Source: Nemertoderma westbladi (taxonomy: Eukaryota; Xenacoelomorpha; Nemertodermatida; Nemertodermatidae). From it: a DNA stretch of 58,355 nt. The stretch is from positions 1-58,355 of the forward strand of contig JAUCBJ010008206.1 of NCBI GenBank assembly GCA_032718475.1, written 5' to 3'. Of the stretch, positions 42,686 to 53,476 are shown piece by piece. How positions within the stretch are numbered: position 1 is the stretch's first letter; each line of letters begins with the position of its first letter. Under the pieces are notes generated by a model. It searched no databases. It saw nothing but the letters and a program-made list of their open reading frames with translations, and had not been told where the DNA came from. The position numbers and the translations under genes are program-made.

Positions 42686-43142
42686 ACCATGTTAAAGAAT
42701 TTGCCGAACGGCTCTTGCCCCGCCTACTTACTATAATTACCATTGTTGCCCCACCCACTTACTATGGTTACCATGGTTACCATTCTTGCCCCGCCTACTT
42801 ACTATGATTACCATTGTTGCACCCCACCCACTTACTATGGTTACCATGGTTACCATTGTGCGCATGTGACATATGCGGTATAAGGCCAGTTCGCAGACGG
42901 AAGTAATTTAATTAATTCGTGTCTACCGGTTGGCGTTTGACCTTGAACCGCAATAGGTAAAACCCAATATAGTAAGTGGGTTGCAGACGTTTGTTATAAA
43001 AGTCTTTAACATGATAGACTATTACAGACGCAACAACTAAAAAAGGTGAATGAACACAGACTAACGGCGGCTACCAATATTGTCAAGCAATAAGTTGTGG
43101 GGGCGAGCCGCGAAGTGAGAATAAGGTATTTATAATATTACG
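42686..43142. repeat. Spacer with ~80-bp tandem repeat and GGGGCGAGCC segment
   Basis: Two copies of a TTGCCCC(A/G)CC..ACTTACTATGGTTACCATGGTTACCA unit lie at 42713-42858. The segment 43060-43142 (CGGCTACCAATATT, AAGCAATAAGTTGTGGGG, CGAGCCGCGAAGTGAG) is closely related to 50375-50450, on the other side of the repeat array. Confidence 0.75.
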
Positions 43143-44415
43143 AGAAAGGCATTTCCTAAAGGAAATGCAACCACGAAGCTAAGGAAAATTAAACAAACGG
43201 CCACACTTTGGTTCGTTGCTTATAGCCTAGTTTAGTAGCAATTGCCAATAATTTACGTCTATTCCCATGGAAACTAGAGTTCTCTGGAACTGTGGGTTTT
43301 ACCTTTGAAAAAAGATTCAGTCCAGATTGTGGTTCAGATTATAACACATATACCGAGTTTCAGAAAATATTGTAGTTTATGTCCAAATTACCGATTTTCT
43401 ATCAAAATGCATCTGTTTGCAGTGGTTGTCATGGAAACTGAAAAATATAATAATGTAATTCGGATGCAGAATAAGTCATATAGTGGGGGTAGGTCTTGGT
43501 CCCAAGTCATAATACTATTAACTTGTGCTTCAAATTATCATTTTATAAATAGTAACATCTGTTTAGTCTTGTTGCTATGGTAACTGTACTTTCTAATTAA
43601 CCTCAAACGGCTTGGATGGATATGGAAATTATAGATGAGTTACAAAACCCCAAGTTTATATATATTACAGTTTTGCTAGAAATAGAGTTATCAATATAGA
43701 CTTGAATGATATAGAGTTTAATAAACTACAGTTACCATGGTAACTAAATTTCTGGAATGATTTAAGTTTCACTAAAAGTTCCAACTAGTGGTGCAGATAA
43801 CACATAACCAGTTTTGTAAAATTTTATCGCGAAGTCTATGTCCAAATGAATAATTTTTGTATAAAAACATCTGTTTTCGGCTGTTGTCATGGTAACTGAA
43901 AAATAGAACAATGTAATTCGGATGCAGAATAAGTTATATAGTGGGGGTAGGGGTTGGTCTCAAGTCATAACACCTTGCCCTTAGGCCTCAAATTATCATT
44001 TTATAAATTTTAACATCTGTTTATCCCGGTTGCCAACGTAACTGGATTTTCTATTTAGCCTCAATCGGATCTGCTATGGACCTTATAGTTGTGTTGCAAA
44101 ACCCCAAGTTTAAATCTATTATAGTTTTCCTACAAATAGAGTTATAAATATTGACTTGAAATACATAGACTTTTTTTGAAGTCCGTTGCCATGGAAACCA
44201 GATTTTTCCTGGATATGAAACCCGGCCCAAAAGATGCGCCTCGCCGAGTAGTATATACATGCAAAATTTCAGGGTACTTTTAAAGGCTAGTTTTTTCGCC
44301 TATCAAAAAACCCCAAATCTGCCTCACACAAGTAAAATAGCCCACTATGAATAGACCATCTCAGCTAAGGAAAATCTTTCTTAGCGAAAGTAGTTGATTT
44401 TCCTTAGCTTCGTGG
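43143..44415 (+). repeat. X-box-rich repeat, copy R4 (complete)
   Basis: AGAAAGGCATTTCC palindrome at the left, CTTCGTGG hairpin at the right; two inner half-units about 455 bp apart. Confidence 0.9.
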
Positions 44416-44421
44416 ATTTTA

Positions 44422-45689
44422 CGAGAAAGGCATTTCCTAAAGGAAATGCAACCACGAAGCTAAGGAAAATTAAACAAACGGCCACACTTTGGTTCGTTGC
44501 TTAGCCTCGTTAAGTAGCAATTGTCAATAATTAACTTCTATTCCCATGGAAACTAGAGTTCTCTGGAACTGTTGCTTTAACCTTTGAAAAAAAATTCAGT
44601 ACAGATTGTGGTTCAGATAACACATATACTGAGTTTCAGAAAATATTGTAGTTTATGTCCAAATTACCGATTTTCTATCAAAATGCATCTGTTTGCAGTG
44701 GTTGTCATGGAAACTGGAAAATAGAACAATGTAATTCGGATGCAGAATAAGTCATATAGTGGGGGTAGGGGTTAGTCCCAAGTCATAATACTATTAACTT
44801 GTGCTTCAAATTATCATTTTATAAATTTTAACATCTGTTTAGACTTGTTGCTATGGTAACTGTATTTTCTAATTAACCTCAAACGGCTTGGATATGGATC
44901 TTATAGATGAGTTGCAAAACCCCAAGTTTATATATATTACAGTTTTGCTACAAATAGAGTTATCAATATAGATTTGAATGATATAGAGTTTAATAAACTA
45001 CACAGTTACCATGGTAACTAAATTTCTGGAATAATTTAAGTTTCACTAAAAGTTCCAACTAGTGGTCCAGATAACACATACCCAGTTTTGTAAAATTTTA
45101 TCGTGAAGTCTAGGTCCAAATGAATAAGTTTTGAATAAAAACATCTGTTTTCAGCGGTTGTCATGGTAACTGAAAAATAGAACAATGTAATTCAGATGCA
45201 GAATACGTTATATAGTGGGGGTAGGGGTTGGTCCCAAGTCATAACACCTTGCCCTTAGGCCTCAAATTAACATTTTATAAATTTTAACATCTGTTTATCC
45301 CGGTTGCCAAGGTAACTGGATTTTCTATTTAGCCTCAATCGGATCTGCTATGGACCTTATAGTTGTGTTGCGAAACCCCAAGTTTATAACTATTATAGTT
45401 TTCCTACAAATAGAGTTATAAATATTGACTTGAAATACATAGACTTTTTTTGAAGTCCGTTGCCATGGAAACCAGATTTTTCCTGGATATGAGACCCGGC
45501 CCAAAAGATGCGCCTCGTCGAGTAGTATATACATGCAAAATTTCAGGGTACTTTTAAAGGTTAGTTTTTTCACCTATCAAAAAACCCCAAATCTGCCTCA
45601 CACAAGTAAAATAGCCCACTATGAATAGACCATCTCAGCTAAGGAAAATCTTTCTTAGCGAAAGTAGTTGATTTTCCTTAGCTTCGTGG
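44422..45689 (+). repeat. X-box-rich repeat, copy R5 (complete)
   Basis: Same structure as R4, head to tail with it, 6 bp apart. Confidence 0.9.
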
Positions 45690-46755
45690 ACACATATCGA
45701 GTTTTAGAAAATATTGTAGTTTATGTCCAAATTACAGATTTTCTATCAAAATGCATCTGTTTGCAGTGGTTGTCATGGAAACTGAAAAATAGAACAATGT
45801 AATTCGGATGCAGAATAAGTCATATAGTGGGGGTAGGGGTTAGTCCCAAGTCATAATACTATTAACTTGTGCTTCAAATTATCATTTTATTAATTTTAAC
45901 ATCTGTTTAGTCTTGTTGCTATGGTAACTGGATTTTCTAATTAACTTCGAACGGCTTGTATATGGACCTTATAGAAGAGTTGCAAAACCCCAAGTTTATA
46001 TATATTACAGTTTTGCTACAAATAGAGTTATCAATATAGATTTGAATGATATAGAGTTTAATAAACTACAGTTACCATGGTAACTAAATTTCTGGAATAA
46101 TTTAAGTTTCACTAAAAGTTCCAACTAGAGGTCCAGATAACACATACCCAGTTTTGTAAAATTTTATCGTGAAGTCTATGTCCAAATGAATAAGTTTTGA
46201 ATAAAAACATCTGTTTGCAGTGGTTGTCATGGTAACTGAAAAATAGAACAATGTAATTCGGATGCAGAATAAGTTATATAGTGGGGGTAGGGGTTGGTCC
46301 CAAGTCATAACACCTTGCCTTTAGGCCTCAAATTTACATTTTATAAATTTTAACATCTATTTAGCCCGGTTGCCAAGGTAACTGGATTTTCTATTTAACC
46401 TCAATCGGCTCTGCTATGGACCTTATAGTTGTGTTGCGAAACCCCAAGTTTATATATATTATAGTTTTCCTACAAATAGAGTTATAAATATTGACTTGAA
46501 ATACATAGACTTTTTTTGAAGTCCGTTGCCATGGAAACCAGATTTTTCCTGGATATGAGACCCATCCCACACGACGCGCCTTGATGAGTTGTATATACAT
46601 GCAAAATTTCAGGGTACTTTTAAAGGCTAGTTTTTTCACCTATCAAAAAACACTAAATCTGCTCCATACAAGTAAAATAGCCCACTATGAATAGACCATC
46701 TCAGCTAAGGAAAATCTTTCTTAGCGAAAGTAGTTGATTTTCCTTAGCTTCGTGG
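45690..46755 (+). repeat. X-box-rich repeat, copy R6 (left-truncated)
   Basis: Begins in mid-unit (ACACATATCGAGTTTTAG) right after the CTTCGTGG of R5; the hairpin end is complete. Confidence 0.88.
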
Positions 46756-47508
46756 ACATTATTTTGCTACAAATAGAGTATTGAATTTAGACTTGAATGA
46801 TATAGACTTTAATAAACTCCAGTTACCATGGTAACAAGATATTTCTGGAATGTTTTAAGTTTCACTAAAAGTTCCAACTAATGGTCCAGATAACACATTC
46901 CCAGTTTCGTAAAATTTTATCGCGAAGTCTATGTCCAAATGAGTTATTTTTGTATAAAAACATCTGTTTTCAGCGGTTGTCATGGTAACTGCAAAATAGA
47001 ACAATCAAATTCGGACGCAGAATAAGTTATATAGTGGGGGTAGGGGTTGGTCCCAAGTCATAACACCTTAACCTTAGGCTTCAAATTAACATTTTATAAA
47101 TTTTAACATCTGTTTAGCCCGGTTGCCAAGGTAACTGGATTTTCTATTTAACTTAAGTCGGCTCTGCTATGGACCGTATAGTTGAGTTGAGAAACCCCAA
47201 GTTTATATCTATTATAGTTTTCCTACAAATAGAGTTATAAATATTGACTTGAAATACATAGACTTTTTTCTAAGTCCGTTGCCATGGAAACCAGATTTTT
47301 CCTGGATATGAGACCCATCCCATACGATGCGCCTCGACGAGTAGTACATACATGCAAAATTTCAGGGTACATTTAAAGGCTAGTTTTTTCCGGAATCAAA
47401 AAAAACCAAATCTGCCCCATACAAGTAAAATAGCCCACTATGAATAGACCATCTCAGCTAAGGAAAATCTTTCTTAGCGAAAGTAGTTGATTTTCCTTAG
47501 CTTCGTGG
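46756..47508 (+). repeat. X-box-rich repeat, copy R7 (left-truncated)
   Basis: Begins at ACATTATTTTGCTACAAATA, about half a unit in; hairpin end complete. Confidence 0.88.
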
Positions 47509-48665
47509 ATTCCCATGGAAACTAGAGTTCTCTGGAACTGTTGGTTTTACCTTTGAAAAAAGATTCAGTAAAGATTGTGGTTCAGATAGCACTTTCCGAG
47601 TTTCAGAAAATATTGTAGTTTATGTCCAAATTACCGATTTTCTATTAAAATGCAACTGTTTGCAGTGGTTGTCATGGAAACTGAAAAATAGAACAATGTA
47701 ATTCGGATGCAGAATAAGTCATATAATGGGGGTAGGTCTTGGTCCCAAGTCATAATACTATTAACTTGTGCTTCAAATTATCATTTTATAAATTTTAACA
47801 TCTGTTTAGTCTTGTTGCTATGGTGACTGGATTGTGTAATTAATCTCGAATGGATTGTATTATGTATATGGACCTTATAGATGAGATGCAAAATACCAAA
47901 TTTATATATATTACATTATTTTGCTACAAATAGAGTATTGAATTTAGACTTGAATGATATAGACTTTAATAAACTCCAGTCACCATGGTAACTAGTTATT
48001 TCTGGAATGTTTTCAGTTTCACCAAAAGTCCCAACTAGTGGTCCAGATAACACATACCCAGTTTCATAAAATTTTATCATGAAGTCTATGTCCAAATGAG
48101 TAATTTTTGCATAAAAACATCTGTTTTCAGCGGTTGTCATGGTAACTGCAAAATAAAACAATGAAATTCGGACGCAGAATAATTTATATAGTGGGGGTAG
48201 GGGTTGGTCCCAAGTCATAACACCTTAACCTTAGGCTTCAAATTAACATTTTATAAATTTTAACATCTGTTTAGCCCGGTTGCCAAGGCAACTGGATTTT
48301 CTATTGAACCTCAATTGGCTCTGCTATGGACCTTATAGTTGAGTTGAGAAACCCCAAGTTTATATCTATTATAGTTTTCCTACAAACAGAGTTAGAAATA
48401 TTGACTTGAAATACATAGACTTTTTTTGAAGTCCGTTGCCATGGAAACCAGATTTTTCCTGGATATGAGACCCAGTCCAAAAGATGCGCCTCGACGAGTA
48501 GTATATACATGCAAATTTTCAGGGTACTTTTAAAGGCTAGATTTGCCGGGGGTCAAAAAAAACCAAATCTGCCTCACACAAGTAAAATAGCCCACTATGA
48601 ATAGACCATCTCAGCTAAGGAAAATCTTTCTTAGCGAAAGTAGTTGATTTTCCTTAGCTTCGTGG
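47509..48665 (+). repeat. X-box-rich repeat, copy R8 (left-truncated)
   Basis: Begins ATTCCCATGGAAACTAGAG after CTTCGTGG; hairpin end complete. Confidence 0.88.
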
Positions 48666-48804
48666 ATTCCCATGGAAACTAGAGTTCTCTGGAACTGTTG
48701 GTTTTACCTTTGAAAAAAGATTCAGTAAAGATTGTGGTTCAGATAGCACTTTCCGAGTTTCAGAAAATATTGTAGTTTATGTCCAAATTACCGATTTTCT
48801 ATTA
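48666..48804 (+). repeat. X-box-rich repeat, copy R9 (139-bp remnant)
   Basis: Starts at the same internal point as R8 (ATTCCCATGGAAACTAGAG), then is cut off by the next complete unit. Confidence 0.85.
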
Positions 48805-50066
48805 CTAGAAAGGCATTTCCTAAAGGAAATGCAACCACGAAGCTAAGGAAAATTAAACAAACGGCCACAATTTGGTTCGTTGCTTAGCCTAGTTTAGTAG
48901 CATTTGCCAATAAATAACTTCTATTCCCATGGAAACTAGAGTTCTCTGGAACTGTTGGTTTTACCTTTGAAAAAAGATTCAGTCCAGATTGTTTTTCAGA
49001 TAATACATCGAGTTTCAGAAAATATTGTAGTTTATGTCCAAATTACAGATTTTCTATCAAAATGCATCTGTTTGCAGTGGTTGTCATGGAAACTGAAAAA
49101 TAGAACAATGTAATTCGGATGCAGAATAAGTCATATAGTGGGGGTAGGTGTTGGTCCCAAGTCATAATACTATTAAATTGTGCTTCAAATTATCATTTTA
49201 TTAATTTTAACATCTGTTTACTCTTGTTGCTATGGTAAATGGATTTTCTAATTAACTTCGAACGGCTTGTATATGGACCTTATAGATGAGTTACAAAACC
49301 CCAAGTTTATATATATTACAGTTTTGCTAGAAATAGAGTTATCAATATAGACTTGAATGATATAGAGTTTAATAAACTACAGTTACCATGGTAACTAAAT
49401 TTCTGGAATGATTTAAGTTTCACTAAAAGTTCCAACTAGTGGTGCAGATAACACATACCCAGTTTTGTAAAATTTTATCGCGAAGTCTATGTCCAAATGA
49501 ATAATTTTTGTATAAAAACATCTGTTTTCGGCTGTTGTCATGGTAACTGAAAAATAGAACAATGTAATTCGGATGCAGAATAAGTTATATAGTGGGGGTA
49601 GGGGTTGGTCTCAAGTCATAACACCTTGCCCTTAGGCCTCAAATTATCATTTTATAAATTTTAACATCTGTTTATCCCGGTTGCCAAGGTAACTGGATTT
49701 TCTATTTAGCTTCAATCGGATCTGCTATGGACCTTATAGTTGTGTTGCGAATTCCCAAGTTTATATCTATTATAGTTTTCCTACAAATAGAGTTATAAAT
49801 ATTGACTTGAAATACATAGACTTTTTTTGAAGTCCGTTGCCATGGAAACCAGATTTTTCCTGGATATGAGACCCGGCCCAAAAGATGCGCCTCGCCGAGT
49901 AGTATATACATGCAAAATTTCAGGGTACTTTTAAAGGCTAGTTTTTTCGCCTATCAAAAAACCCCAAATCTGCCTCACACAAGTAAAATAGCCCACTATG
50001 AATAGACCATCTCAGCTAAGGAAAATCTTTCTTAGCGAAAGTAGTTGATTTTCCTTAGCTTCGTGG
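48805..50066 (+). repeat. X-box-rich repeat, copy R10 (complete)
   Basis: Left palindrome CTAGAAAGGCATTTCC, hairpin end at 50066, flanked on the right by GGGGCGAGCC-type DNA. Confidence 0.9.
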
Positions 50067-50074
50067 AATTTGAT

Positions 50075-50752
50075 TATTCTACCTATGGGGCGAGCCATGA
50101 AGTGAGTGATAGCATCGAAGTAAGGATAAATAGCCCACTATGAATAGACCATCTCAGCTAAGGAAAATCTTTCTTAGCGAAAGTAGTTGATTTTCCTTAG
50201 CTTCGTGGATTGTATTTATACTTATCACTACGCAACAAGTTGTGGGGTGAGCCACGAAGTGAGTATAAGGTTATAGTATTTATAATATTATTTTAATTTG
50301 ATTATTCTACCTATGGGGCGAGCCATGAAGTGAGTGATAGCATCGAAGTAAGGTTATTGTATTCAACTAACGACAGCCACCAATATTACAATTCTATAGT
50401 TATTGCCAAGCAACTAGTTGTGGGGCGAGCCGTGAAGTGATTATTGTTATTATAATAATTTTCGAAATTATTACTTACATTAATTTTCGGTAGGTGGTGG
50501 TGGTATATAGGCGCTATCGGTGAGTTGTCTTATCGCCGTCCGACGCCAACATAAGTTTTAATTGCCAATAATTCTGTTATACAGTGATTTGATGAAAAAA
50601 TAGGTCGAGCCATGAATCGAACAAAGCCTTAGAATATGGGTACCCGCGCGGCGCGGAGTGAGCAAAGCCTTTAGCGTGTGGGTACTATTGTTGAATTTTG
50701 GCAATTATTTATTGTTATTATATTAATTGTTGAAATTAAATTATTACTTACA
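50075..50752. repeat. GGGGCGAGCC-containing repeats at the edge of the Polinton-type element
   Basis: CTACCTATGGGGCGAGCCAT, then GAAGTGAGTGATAGCATCGA, occurs at about 50079 and 50304; related segments at 50233 and 50422, and a weaker one at 50603. No gene. The boundary of the virus-like element should be near here but no terminal inverted repeat could be identified. Confidence 0.6.
50129..50208 (+). repeat. X-box-rich repeat, copy R11 (80-bp end fragment)
   Basis: Only the terminal hairpin part (AATAGCCCACTATGAATAGA through CTTCGTGG), inserted in the ATCGAAGTAAGG segment that is uninterrupted in its duplicate at 50340-50353. Confidence 0.85.
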
Positions 50753-51178
50753 TTAATGTTGGGTGGGAGGTGGCGTCCTTGTTTCCCCCGCCATTCTTGG
50801 GGGGCAGGCACAAGTTGGGCGGACTACCCCACCAACAATTCTACCTGGTTCTGCAGGGATTAACCCTTCTTGCGGTGGATCCGGGGGGAACCACGGCGAT
50901 AAGCCACGACCACGCCCTCGGGGCTGCTTATTTGGAAATACCACGGCAATAGGCCTAAGAGGCCTACCAATCGCCGGATAAAAATTGATAGGCCTATACA
51001 ACGCTGCCATCAGCGTATTAGGCCTTCTAAGGGGTTCAATGGTACCCCCGCGACTCCCCACACCGTAAGTTTGGGGCACCCTACCGGAAACAGGTATTTG
51101 TTGGATGGCGGCTGGATGGACGGGGTTGTTGTCGGTGGCAACCTCCGAGACTGATTTATTATCACTGCCTGTAGCCAT
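50753..51178 (-). CDS. Hypothetical proline/glycine/arginine-rich protein
   Basis: 141 codons, last gene of the minus-strand cassette. A polar N-terminus (MATGSDNKSVSEV) is followed by a proline-rich, basic C-terminal half with GRGRGLSPWFPPDPP. No domain recognised, no membrane segment. GC-richer than its surroundings, and an AT-only intergenic tract precedes the ATG, as for the other genes of the element. It could be a structural or accessory protein; function unknown. Confidence 0.45.
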   Translation of the reverse strand: MATGSDNKSVSEVATDNNPVHPAAIQQIPVSGRVPQTYGVGSRGGTIEPLRRPNTLMAALYRPINFYPAIGRPLRPIAVVFPNKQPRGRGRGLSPWFPPDPPQEGLIPAEPGRIVGGVVRPTCACPPRMAGETRTPPPTQH

Positions 51179-51460
51179 TATATGTTTTAGTTTATAATAA
51201 TTTAATAATGTAACTTTATAATAATTTAATAATGTAGTTAATAATAAAGTGAATTCGGTATCGCTATTCCCGATGTTAATATAGTAAATAAACTATAACA
51301 GAACTAGCTAATTATATACGCTTCGTATCTATATATGGCTTATTTCTTTTGTGAAACCAGTCACATATGCGAGTAAATTGAACCCAGACCTTTGATTGTC
51401 GTTAGAGCGTTTAATTATTGTCTAATGTGCGTAGCGTGGATTGAGATTCTGGCCTTTGTG

Positions 51461-51676
51461 TTAACCGCATAGGTTGGGCGGCAGATGCTTGTTATGTAAC
51501 GGAAAGAGTTGGGTCCCAATGTGCTCTATACCAATTATTACGGCGTGAAGACCCCAACCCGCGTCACTTGTCGTGTCCCATATATTTATTAAAAATAATG
51601 CTATTACTATATACCCAAGAAATAAATATTTATTATTAATTAATATTAGCGCTAATAATATGTTCACGCACCGCAA
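51461..51676 (-). CDS. Hypothetical small membrane protein
   Basis: 71 codons between the protease and the proline-rich ORF. Residues about 3-35 are strongly hydrophobic (ILLALILI, LGYIVIALFLI), which suggests one or two membrane segments. No family recognised. Spacing and orientation fit the cassette, but it is short enough to be chance. Confidence 0.35.
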   Translation of the reverse strand: MRCVNILLALILINNKYLFLGYIVIALFLINIWDTTSDAGWGLHAVIIGIEHIGTQLFPLHNKHLPPNLCG

Positions 51677-51706
51677 TTGAATATACCTATAACCGAAATA
51701 AATAAA

Positions 51707-52162
51707 TTATTTTATTAATGAAAGTGTCCACAGTAATAACAATAAATCATTGTACCGCAAATTAGAGGTGAATATATTCATTGCTCCAGGATTTTTCGGC
51801 ACCTTGGTTAAATAATACAGACAAAATAGACCACACTGAGTCGATTGCGGCGCTTGAAATATTTTACGATTCCAAGTATGCCTTTGGGTATATTTATGCA
51901 ACCAATATGATATTTTTGGCGGAGGAGCTTTACCAAACGAATCTAAATAATAAGCAATTCTCTTAACCACGCGTACGCAAGACCAGTGTTGCCCTGGTAG
52001 GCCTATACGTTGATTATTAATAATAAATGAATAATTTTGTTTATGCTTATTTTTTTTTTTTGCATGTATTAGGTGTAATTGGTCGATTGCGTAAACACCA
52101 ATGTATTCGGGCCCCACCGGGAATTTCGCTAATTGTATAGAGTCCAACATCTTAGCGTGCAC
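51707..52162 (-). CDS. Adenain-type (Polinton PRO) cysteine protease
   Basis: 151 codons. The catalytic set of C5/C48-type proteases is visible in order: His59 in GQHWSCV, Asp74 in YYLDSFG, an oxyanion glutamine (Gln103 or 106) and Cys110 in QCGLFCLYYL. The N-terminal GVYAIDQL fits the substrate-binding strand. In adenoviruses and Polintons this enzyme matures capsid and core proteins during assembly. It lies just after the broken capsid-like gene on the same strand, the expected company. The ORF itself shows no break. Somewhat short against adenovirus protease (about 200 residues), as usual in Polintons. Confidence 0.88.
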   Translation of the reverse strand: MHAKMLDSIQLAKFPVGPEYIGVYAIDQLHLIHAKKKNKHKQNYSFIINNQRIGLPGQHWSCVRVVKRIAYYLDSFGKAPPPKISYWLHKYTQRHTWNRKIFQAPQSTQCGLFCLYYLTKVPKNPGAMNIFTSNLRYNDLLLLLWTLSLIK

Positions 52163-52214
52163 GTATCCACAGGCGGCGCGGCTTCGCTTACTTTGTACTA
52201 TGCGAGATCTTTAT

Positions 52215-53467
52215 TTATTCAGTTATTATTTCCTTGGCTTCCGAAATAGATAGAAGAGCGTCATAGCTTGCCATTAATATAACGTTAATAGTGTTATCTA
52301 GTGCATTACTAAATTTCAGAATCAAATGCCCGCTTGTATGAATACTAGGTTGAATCTCATGGCTTTGGTCGCCTCCCGCAGTAAGATCGAATACGATCAA
52401 AGGAAATTGGGTACGAAACCGTTCTGGTGTTAGCGAGCAAAATACGCCGCTCAAGCTCTTGAACACGTTCATTAAACTTTCGAATTCCAACATAAAATTG
52501 TTTTCCAGAAAGTTAGGGCGATATGGATACCCGTGTATAATACGGGAGTCGATGTTTAGTTCGGCATAATTTAAACCGAAATGGTTAAAATGTAGCGGAT
52601 TACTGCTTAATTACCCGTTGAAGCTGGCGTTGGTAAGCATTCCAACCAAAATATACTTAGGTAATTTTCCTTGGATTATGTTCGATTCTGTATAACTGGA
52701 CTGCCCGCCACCAATAGTGAAGGTTTTCACTTCTTGTTTTAACAAGTTATAAATAAAGTCATTTTTTTGTGACCCCAACAAATGCGCACGCATAACCTCG
52801 GCATCAATCTTGTGGCGTTTTATTTTTAAATTAATATTCATGATTTCAACTCTTGGGTTTACCAATCCTGCGGGGGGTTCAAGCGTTTCAAAAAAAAATT
52901 ATTCGATACTCGGTCTATACGAAGTCGAATGTTAATTCCCGGCGGCAGTAATTTGTCCTGGCTTGCCAGGTCTAAAAAAATTGGGGCCACAACGAATTTA
53001 ACATAATTCCCACGAACGTCATTCTCAGTAGCGACAGGTACCCCACCTAGATTATTATCAGTATCTTCATACCCACCAGCTCTTAAAATACTGCGTTTTT
53101 CGTTAGCATCTGTCAACAGTAATGTCTGAAACGTAGACTTATAGGCGTAGAACCCATTCGAGGTTTCAACTAGCTTTTCATTTAAATATAACGAACAATT
53201 TTCAAATAGTGACCCACCCGGGTAATTAAGATGGTGGAGGGTTGTATCGTCGTTAGCCCTATTACCATCCCATGTAATTTTATATTTAATGTGAAATTTC
53301 GAATTCTTTAAATCAGTATATAGAACATTTGACTGGGGTATAAAGAACTCTATTTGCCTGGCATTCGCGTCAAGAGTAGAAATCGGGTAGATATCCAAAA
53401 AATGTGAAGATGTATATTCTCGCTGATTTGTTTTACTCGAGAATAATGATAATTCTAATTTACTCAT
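52215..53467 (-). pseudogene. Capsid-like protein (F54H12.2 family), broken by a frameshift and a stop
   Basis: Three consecutive pieces cover one gene of about 415 codons. Piece 1 (53467-52859) holds the N-terminal domain (PISTLDA, LYLNEKLVETSNGFY, YKSTFQTLLL). The frame shifts near a C6 run at about 52873-52880. Piece 2 (frame from 52877 to 52611) holds FTIGGGQSSYTESN and ends at a TAA at 52611-52613 that is in frame with piece 3 (through 52215), which carries the FDLTAGG and ALDNTINVILMASYDALLSI blocks. These blocks are typical of the uncharacterised F54H12.2-type proteins of animal Polinton-like elements, probably the double-jelly-roll major capsid protein. Two independent breaks make this copy non-functional unless one is a sequencing error. 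Confidence 0.8.
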
Positions 53468-53476
53468 TTTGTTAAG

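Larger units (their letters stand above)
32412..50066. promoter_or_regulatory. Dispersed RFX X-box-like palindromes
   Basis: The exact 14-bp palindrome GTTACCATGGTAAC occurs about ten times (33085, 37917, 39660, 40114, 41417, 43731, 45005, 46072, 46821, 49381, some by one or two bases), with many near matches such as GTTGTCATGGTAAC, GTTGCCATGGAAAC and GTTGCCAAGGTAAC, roughly every 100-200 bp. This equals the consensus bound by RFX/DAF-19 factors (GTTNCCATGGNAAC). Binding is inference only. Confidence 0.5.

Noticed and set aside
37693-49911. Recurring 60-100 codon ORFs (starts MTWDQPLPPLY and MYILLGEAHLL) in the X-box repeats
   Set aside because: They recur because the units are copies; many copies carry stops or different lengths, the second type lies in a different phase, and no protein family is recognised. 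The shared open frames are explained by recent duplication.
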